From the NCBI GenBank assembly GCA_043721315.1, contig JAYSQZ010000041.1, positions 1 through 25,659 on the forward strand: a stretch of DNA of 25,659 nt, read 5' to 3'. The notes under the pieces were generated by a model, which saw only the letters and a list, made by a program, of their open reading frames with translations, did not search any database and was not told the origin of the DNA. Below are positions 20,565 to 25,659 of the stretch, piece by piece. Positions within the stretch are counted from its first letter, which is position 1. Each line of letters begins with the position of its first letter. The position numbers and the translations under genes were made by a program. The stretch comes from Elstera sp043721315. Its GTDB lineage: Bacteria > Pseudomonadota > Alphaproteobacteria > Elsterales > Elsteraceae.

Positions 20565-21895
20565 TAGCGATAGGCCGCCAAGCGGCCATCCTCAGTCAGA
20601 ACGTAAAGGCTATTGCCGACGACAATCGGGGCCAGCGACGCCGAACCCGGCAGGCTGGTATCGCCCAAGAAGGCGCCAGTATAGGGCGAAACTGCCGCGA
20701 TCTTGCCAAGGTTATTCACCAGCAACAAACGATCCCCCGCCAGCACCGGGCCGGACCAGCGGATAGGATCTTCCTGGTTTTTTTCATCGGCAAAGCGCGG
20801 CAGGGCGCGGACCCAGCGAATGCGGCCATCGGCGCGGGTTAGGCAAACGACTTCACCCGTGGTGGTGACGAAAAAGAGATAGTCTCCCGCCACCCACACG
20901 TCTTCGGCGACCGACAGTTCCTTATCCCAAATCCGCTCGCCCGAGCGCAACTCAATCGCGCCCAGCCGACCGGCGTGGCTGGCGGCATAGACAACGCCCC
21001 GGTCGATCACGGGATTACCGCGAATGCTGGCAAGCCCCGCCACAGCGTTGGACTGGCGCACACCGGAAAGGTTATCGGCCCACAGCAGGCGGCCATTCTC
21101 CAGGCGCAGCGCAAAAAGCTCGCCCGAGCTATACGGCACGATCACATAATCGCCCGAAACCGCCACCGAGCCGCCACCGAGCAAGCCCGCCGTTTCGCTA
21201 ATGCCGTTATGGCCCCACAGGCGTTGACCATCGTCGGCAGAAAGCGCGACCATTTGATTGTCGATACCGACAACGAACACCCGCCCCCCGGCAACCGTTG
21301 GGGCGACGCGCACGGGGGAGGGCAACGGCTTGCGCCACAGCTCTTTGCCCGACGCCGCATCGAGAACAACCAGTTCGGCAGCGGCGGAGGCGACGTATAA
21401 TCGCCCCTCGGCAAAGGCCATCGCCCCGCTGACCGTCGTGTCGTCCTCGTCATCGGGGATTGTCGGCGCGCGCCAGAGTTGCTGACCATTGCTGATTGCA
21501 AGCGCTGTTACCATGCCCTCGGTATCAATCGCATAAACTCGGCCATCGGCGACAATCGGCGGCGTCTGCAACGCGCGGCGGCGTTGCGAGCCGGACCCGA
21601 TGGAGGTTTGCCACGCCAGCGCCACCGTATCGCCCAAGGCCAGATGATGCCGGGCATGATCGGGAAAGCTGCCCGCTTGCGGCCAATCGGCATATAGCTC
21701 CGGTCGCGGCAGTTCGACCGTTACCGTTTCCAACGCCGGATCGGCTTGCAAAGCGCCCACCGATTTCAGCACGGAAATCCGGTCGCCCGGCAAAGGTGGC
21801 TTCTTGCTGGCACCGCACGCGGATAGCATCAAGCTTGCGGCGAGAAGACTACAGAGCGCAAGGCTGCGGGTTAGGGGGGCGCGCATTAAGGGCAT
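20564..21895 (-). CDS. bamB: Outer membrane assembly lipoprotein BamB (beta-propeller)
   Basis: 443 residues from the ATG at 21895. A lipoprotein signal is present, with lipobox LSAC and lipidated Cys near residue 27, so it is anchored in the outer membrane facing the periplasm. The rest is an eight-bladed PQQ-like propeller; blade repeats such as GRVYAIDTEGMVTALAISNG, GRLYVASAAAELVVLDAASG and GELFALRLENGRLLWADNLSG recur about every 40-45 residues. BamB supports the BAM complex that inserts beta-barrel proteins. The ATG overlaps the upstream stop (TGATG); a GTG at 21898 or an ATG at 21886 are alternatives. The next gene, der, begins on its stop codon. Because PQQ dehydrogenases share the fold, the call rests also on the yfgM-bamB-der order. 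Confidence 0.9.
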   Translation of the reverse strand: MPLMRAPLTRSLALCSLLAASLMLSACGASKKPPLPGDRISVLKSVGALQADPALETVTVELPRPELYADWPQAGSFPDHARHHLALGDTVALAWQTSIGSGSQRRRALQTPPIVADGRVYAIDTEGMVTALAISNGQQLWRAPTIPDDEDDTTVSGAMAFAEGRLYVASAAAELVVLDAASGKELWRKPLPSPVRVAPTVAGGRVFVVGIDNQMVALSADDGQRLWGHNGISETAGLLGGGSVAVSGDYVIVPYSSGELFALRLENGRLLWADNLSGVRQSNAVAGLASIRGNPVIDRGVVYAASHAGRLGAIELRSGERIWDKELSVAEDVWVAGDYLFFVTTTGEVVCLTRADGRIRWVRALPRFADEKNQEDPIRWSGPVLAGDRLLLVNNLGKIAAVSPYTGAFLGDTSLPGSASLAPIVVGNSLYVLTEDGRLAAYR

Positions 21896-22548
21896 CACCC
21901 GGCCTTCCCAAGAGCGGCCAGCAACTCGGTCGCGCGGGCGCGCAGGCCAGTCGGTGCAGCGGGATCATCGGAAATCGCCATGAGCAGCGTGCGCGCGGAC
22001 TCGATCTTTCCAGCTTTCAGAAAAGCCGCCGCCAAAATCTCGCGCGCTTGGTGACGTAAGGCGTGCGTATCGGCGAGCAGTGGTTTTAGCGCCGCTTCCA
22101 GCGCGTCGGGCGTAAGGCCCACGCTTTCCGCTTGCGTGCCGAGCAGGCTGGCAAGATCGCGGTATTCAGCCGGCAGGCTGCTATCGCCCGAAATGGCCTT
22201 ATACTGGCTGACCGCCGCTGCCGTATCGCCCTTCTCTGCCGCCAAGGCCGCAAGGCGTAAGCGCGCGAGCAGCGCGTAGCCGTCGCCCTTGGCTTCTTGG
22301 GCCAAGAGACCCCAGCCCGCCGCCGCCTGATCGGCATTGCCGCGCGCAAGCTCGGTTTCGGCTTCGGCATAGCGCGTGCCCGCCGTCATGCGGCGTTCGG
22401 CAATCTGCTGCTGCCAGAAGGTATAGCCCGCAACCCCAAGCACTAGGGCCACCGCGGCCCCCACCGCAAGCTTACCATAGCGCGCCCAGAGCTTCTGAGC
22501 GCGTTCTGTACGCAGATCTTCGTCAACCTCGCGGAAAATATCGCTCAA
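21895..22548 (-). CDS. YfgM-like membrane-anchored TPR protein
   Basis: 217 residues if started at the TTG at 22548, giving the N-terminus MSDIFREVDEDLR as I recall for this family and having GGGAG 8 bases upstream. A GTG at 22566 would add six residues but has no good ribosome site. A short cytoplasmic head is followed by one membrane helix (about residues 26-43) and a periplasmic helical region of TPR-like repeats. YfgM associates with the SecYEG translocon and periplasmic chaperones. It is the first gene of the yfgM-bamB-der operon and overlaps bamB (TGATG). The promoter must lie in the 99-base gap shared with divergent hrpB. Family assignment is from layout and position. Confidence 0.82.
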   Translation of the reverse strand: MSDIFREVDEDLRTERAQKLWARYGKLAVGAAVALVLGVAGYTFWQQQIAERRMTAGTRYAEAETELARGNADQAAAGWGLLAQEAKGDGYALLARLRLAALAAEKGDTAAAVSQYKAISGDSSLPAEYRDLASLLGTQAESVGLTPDALEAALKPLLADTHALRHQAREILAAAFLKAGKIESARTLLMAISDDPAAPTGLRARATELLAALGKAG

Positions 22549-22647
22549 CGCACCCACTCCCGACACAAATCGGGCGGACCTTAGCGCGGCCTAGGGGGGT
22601 TTGCAAATGCTGTGGTCGCGGAGCCGAAATCGGTGTAGAGCGGCAGC

Positions 22648-25149
22648 ATGTACCTGCCCATCGAACCTCTGCTGCCCGCGCTTCTCGCCGCCCTCGCAAC
22701 TGAAGGCCGCGCCGTGCTGCAAGCCCCGCCGGGAGCTGGGAAAACGACCCGCGTTCCGCTGGCGCTCTTGGGGGCCGATTGGCGCGGCGATGGCAAGATT
22801 ATTATGCTGGAGCCGCGCCGCATCGCCGCCCGTGCTGCCGCCAACCGCATGGCGGAGGCCCTGGGGGAGACTGTTGGCGAGACCATCGGCTACCGCGTGC
22901 GCCTCGAGAGCAAAATCTCCGCTCAAACCCGCGTGGAAGTAGTGACGGAAGGGTTGTTCCTACGCCACCTCCAGCAAGACCCGGAACTTTCTGGAATCGC
23001 CGCAGTGGTGTTCGATGAGTTTCACGAACGCAGCGCCGATAGCGATTTAGCCCTCGCCCTCACGTTGGAAAGCCGCAGCGCGTTGCGGGACGATCTGCGA
23101 TTGCTGGTCATGTCCGCCACGCTCGACGGCGACGGTGTGGCGAAACTGCTGAACGATGCGCCGCTGCTCACCAGCGACGGGCGCGCCCATCCGGTTGAAA
23201 CCCGCTACCTCGGTCGCCCGGATCGGCTGGAGCAAGGCGTTGCCGCCGCCATTCGCCAAGCATTGCGGGAAGAAGCCGAGGGCGATTTATTGGTCTTCCT
23301 GCCCGGCACCGGGGAAATCCGCCGCACTGCCGCCGCGCTAGAGGGCAGCTTGCCGCCGCACGTCGATCTGCTGACGCTGGCCGGAGACCTCAGCTTCGCG
23401 GACCAAGACAGGGCGTTGCGCGCCGCCAGCACTGGGCGACGCAAGATCGTGCTCTCCACCGCCATTGCCGAAACCAGCGTGACCCTCGACGGCACCCGCA
23501 TCGTCATTGATGGAGGCTGGTCGCGCCGCCCGAGCTTCGATCCCGCAACCGGCATGAGCACGCTTCAAACCGTGCGGGTCAGCGCGGCGTCCGCCGAACA
23601 GCGCAAGGGCAGAGCGGGACGGCAACGCCCCGGCGTTTGCTATCGGCTGTGGGCAGAGGCGGAACAGCGCGGCTTGCTGGCGTTTCATCCGCCGGAGATT
23701 GAAAGCGCCGACCTTGCCCCGCTGGCGCTGGAACTCGCCGCGTGGGGGAGCGACGCCGATAGTTTGCGCTGGATGACGCCGCCGCCCGCAGCCGCCCTCT
23801 CCCGCGCTCATACCTTGCTGGCCGATCTTGGCGCGCTAGACGATGCCGGGCGGATCACGCCCCACGGTCAAGCGATGACGCGGCTGGGTGCCCACCCCCG
23901 GCTGGCCCATCTGATGCTGAAGGGGGCGAGTTTAGGCGAAGGGGCGCTGGCCTGCCTGCTCGCCGCCCTCTTGAGCGACCGCGACCCCATCCGCCCGCGC
24001 GGCGGCACGCGTGCGGCCGATCTCGTCCAGCGGATAGATCTGCTCATCGGCGACGGGCACCACCCGGATCTTGACCGCAAAGCCGCCAGCGCTATCCGCC
24101 AGCAGGCCAGCCAATTTCGCCGCCAGATTGGCCTACGCGGTGAAGAGCGTCCCGACAGCCATAGCAGCGGGCGCTTGCTGGCGTTGGCCTATCCCGACCG
24201 CATCGCACAGCGGCGCGGCCCACCGGGTCAGTTTCGGCTCTCCAGCGGCCAAGGGGCGGTATTGCCGTTGGAAGATTCTCTGGCCGGGGCCGAGTTACTC
24301 GCCGTGGCGGCCCTCGATGGCGACCGGGCGAATGCGCGCATCTTTCTGGCGGCCCCGCTCACGGAAAGCGACTTGGCCGAGCTTTTACCGGGTCGCTTGG
24401 CAGAGCACGACAGCGTGAGTTGGGACAAGGCCCAGAACGCCGTCGCCGCCCGCCGCCAGCAGCGCTTCGGTGCGCTGGTGTTCCGCGATAAACCGCTGAC
24501 CAAACCGCCCGCCGATCTGGTGCGCGCCGCGCTATTGGAGGGGCTTCGCCTTGACGGTTTGCGCGTGTTGCCCTGGACGGACGGGGCGACAAGCCTGCGC
24601 CACCGCGTCGCCTTTCTGCGCCAGGACCAGGGGGAAGATTGGCCCGATTGGTCGGACGCGGCCTTGCTCGATAGTTTAGAGGTTTGGCTTGGCCCGCACC
24701 TAGAGGGGCGCAGCCGCCTAACGCACCTTGAAACCCTCCCCCTCACGCAAATTTTGCGCGATGCCCTGCCGTGGGAGCAACAGCGCGCGCTGGACCGGCT
24801 CGCCCCTACGCATCTCACCGTTCCCACCGGCTCCTCAGTGGCGCTGGATTATTCGGGGCCAGAGCCTGTGCTGGCCGTGCGGTTGCAAGAAATGTTCGGG
24901 CTGGCCGAAACCCCGCGTTTGGGCGACGGGCGAACCTCCGTGCTGCTGCATCTTCTCTCCCCCGCCCGGCACCCGCTGGCGGTAACGCGCGATCTGGCGG
25001 GGTTCTGGCGCGGGGCCTATGGGGACGTTCGCAAAGACATGCGGGGTCAATACCCCCGCCACGCCTGGCCGGAAGACCCGCTGACCGCCGACCCAACGAC
25101 GCGGACAAAAAAGGCGCTGGACCGCGACGCCCGCGCGAAACCCCGCTAA
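22648..25149 (+). CDS. hrpB: ATP-dependent RNA helicase HrpB
   Basis: 833 residues, close to the usual HrpB length. DEAH/RHA helicase motifs in order: Walker A APPGAGKTT (about 26-34), Ia LEPRRIAARAAA, Ib VVTEGLFLRHLQ, II DEFHERS (about 123), III MSATLDG (about 154), IV LVFLPGTGEI, V STAIAETSVTLDG and VI QRKGRAGRQRPGVCYRLW. The motif II sequence DEFH in place of DEAH is characteristic of HrpB. The C-terminal part carries the helicase-associated and HrpB-specific regions (GQFRLSSGQGAVLP; WLGPHLEGRSRL; PRHAWPEDPL). The role in alphaproteobacteria is not well known; RNA processing or translation control is assumed. Only a weak ribosome site is seen before the ATG. It is a single-gene unit, divergent from the yfgM-like gene. 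Confidence 0.95.
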   Translation: MYLPIEPLLPALLAALATEGRAVLQAPPGAGKTTRVPLALLGADWRGDGKIIMLEPRRIAARAAANRMAEALGETVGETIGYRVRLESKISAQTRVEVVTEGLFLRHLQQDPELSGIAAVVFDEFHERSADSDLALALTLESRSALRDDLRLLVMSATLDGDGVAKLLNDAPLLTSDGRAHPVETRYLGRPDRLEQGVAAAIRQALREEAEGDLLVFLPGTGEIRRTAAALEGSLPPHVDLLTLAGDLSFADQDRALRAASTGRRKIVLSTAIAETSVTLDGTRIVIDGGWSRRPSFDPATGMSTLQTVRVSAASAEQRKGRAGRQRPGVCYRLWAEAEQRGLLAFHPPEIESADLAPLALELAAWGSDADSLRWMTPPPAAALSRAHTLLADLGALDDAGRITPHGQAMTRLGAHPRLAHLMLKGASLGEGALACLLAALLSDRDPIRPRGGTRAADLVQRIDLLIGDGHHPDLDRKAASAIRQQASQFRRQIGLRGEERPDSHSSGRLLALAYPDRIAQRRGPPGQFRLSSGQGAVLPLEDSLAGAELLAVAALDGDRANARIFLAAPLTESDLAELLPGRLAEHDSVSWDKAQNAVAARRQQRFGALVFRDKPLTKPPADLVRAALLEGLRLDGLRVLPWTDGATSLRHRVAFLRQDQGEDWPDWSDAALLDSLEVWLGPHLEGRSRLTHLETLPLTQILRDALPWEQQRALDRLAPTHLTVPTGSSVALDYSGPEPVLAVRLQEMFGLAETPRLGDGRTSVLLHLLSPARHPLAVTRDLAGFWRGAYGDVRKDMRGQYPRHAWPEDPLTADPTTRTKKALDRDARAKPR

Positions 25150-25282
25150 CGCCGCCCCCCTCTTCACGTCATACAATTTGTCCCGAAACCGTCATGCTTT
25201 ATGCGTAGGGTTTGGTTCTGTCCGTAATTATCCATTCCCGATTGGCTGAGGGAACTTGGTTCAGTGGAGCGCGCCCCTTCCC

Positions 25283-25659
25283 ATGCTGGACGCACCCGCC
25301 ATGCCGTTTGAGCTTATAAATCCCCTCTGGCAACAGCGGCTGAACGCGCTTGATTACGGCTATCAACCCATCGTTTCGTGTCGCAATGGAACCGTTTTGG
25401 GGTTTGAAGCCCTCATGCGCGGGGTTGACAGTATTGGCTTTCAAACCCCCTCTGCGGTGTTCGACGCCGCCTTTGCCGAAGGCGTGATGGTTGCGGTCGA
25501 GCTGGGCTTGCGCGCCAAGGCTATCCGTAAATTCGCCCTACGCCGCGATCTGGCTGATGCAAGCCTATTGTTCTTGAATGTGGACGTTCGCATGTTCAGC
25601 GCGCCTGGGTATCGGTCGGGCTTTACGGTTGAACTATTGCAGGATATTGGCCTGTCGCC
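25283..25659 (+). CDS. EAL-domain c-di-GMP phosphodiesterase, N-terminal part (3' truncated)
   Basis: About 125 residues are visible before the window ends. The domain begins almost at the N-terminus: ALDYGYQPIVS, followed by GTVLGFEALMRG, whose Glu-Ala-Leu is the signature EAL motif with a metal-binding Glu. The later LLFLNVDVRMF corresponds to the strand with the metal-binding Asn. EAL enzymes cut c-di-GMP to pGpG and favour motility over adhesion. Other catalytic residues lie beyond the window, so activity cannot be judged. No GGDEF or sensor domain precedes it. The ATG at 25283 is preferred, with ATG at 25301 possible. It is 133 bases from hrpB with no terminator seen between, so partial co-transcription is possible. 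Confidence 0.85.
   Translation, partial: MLDAPAMPFELINPLWQQRLNALDYGYQPIVSCRNGTVLGFEALMRGVDSIGFQTPSAVFDAAFAEGVMVAVELGLRAKAIRKFALRRDLADASLLFLNVDVRMFSAPGYRSGFTVELLQDIGLS

Overview
The window looks like chromosomal DNA from a GC-rich alphaproteobacterium, most likely of the Rhodospirillales/Azospirillales type. This rests on a class I PHA synthase, a glnB-glnA operon with a sigma-54 type promoter, a short OpgH-type glucan synthase, a DUF2333-like protein, a PAS-containing chemoreceptor and the yfgM-bamB-der order. The assignment comes from gene content only and is an inference. Almost all of the DNA is coding. No phage, CRISPR array or intact insertion sequence is visible.

Layout: 1-1426 holds the 3' end of phaC and an overlapping periplasmic metal/cobalamin-type binding protein. 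1572-2875 holds a stand-alone RibD C-terminal-type reductase coupled to a cytochrome b561. 2887-3147 is an orphan Phd/YefM-type antitoxin that seems to begin with ATT. 3164-6341 (minus strand) is a tightly coupled four-gene operon: a BchC-like dehydrogenase lacking the zinc ligands, a PTPS-like protein with an incomplete zinc/catalytic site, a family 4 glycosyltransferase and a SAM methyltransferase. Together with the RibD-like reductase this is the best candidate here for an undescribed pathway, possibly a glycosylated or methylated pterin-like compound. 6446-8880 holds opgH convergent with a divergent tandem PilZ-like protein.

9014-10968 (minus strand) is the nitrogen-assimilation operon glnB-glnA, with a near-consensus -24/-12 promoter and an intrinsic terminator. 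A tRNA-His(GTG) follows, then a 24-bp tandem repeat, a Nudix hydrolase and a LysR regulator. 12714-12772 is a nested, probably bidirectional terminator, then phoX (minus strand) behind a textbook Pho box and -10. A DUF2333-like membrane protein and a methyl-accepting chemotaxis protein lie on the plus strand. A 161-bp MITE-like element sits directly against the chemoreceptor stop codon, flanked by TAA duplications.

19158-22548 (minus strand) is the envelope/ribosome operon yfgM-like, bamB, der. 22648-25149 is the helicase hrpB, and the window ends inside an EAL-domain c-di-GMP phosphodiesterase gene. The themes that recur are nutrient control (N through GlnB/GlnA, P through PhoX, carbon storage through PhaC), envelope biogenesis (OpgH, BamB, YfgM) and signalling (PilZ-like, EAL, MCP).
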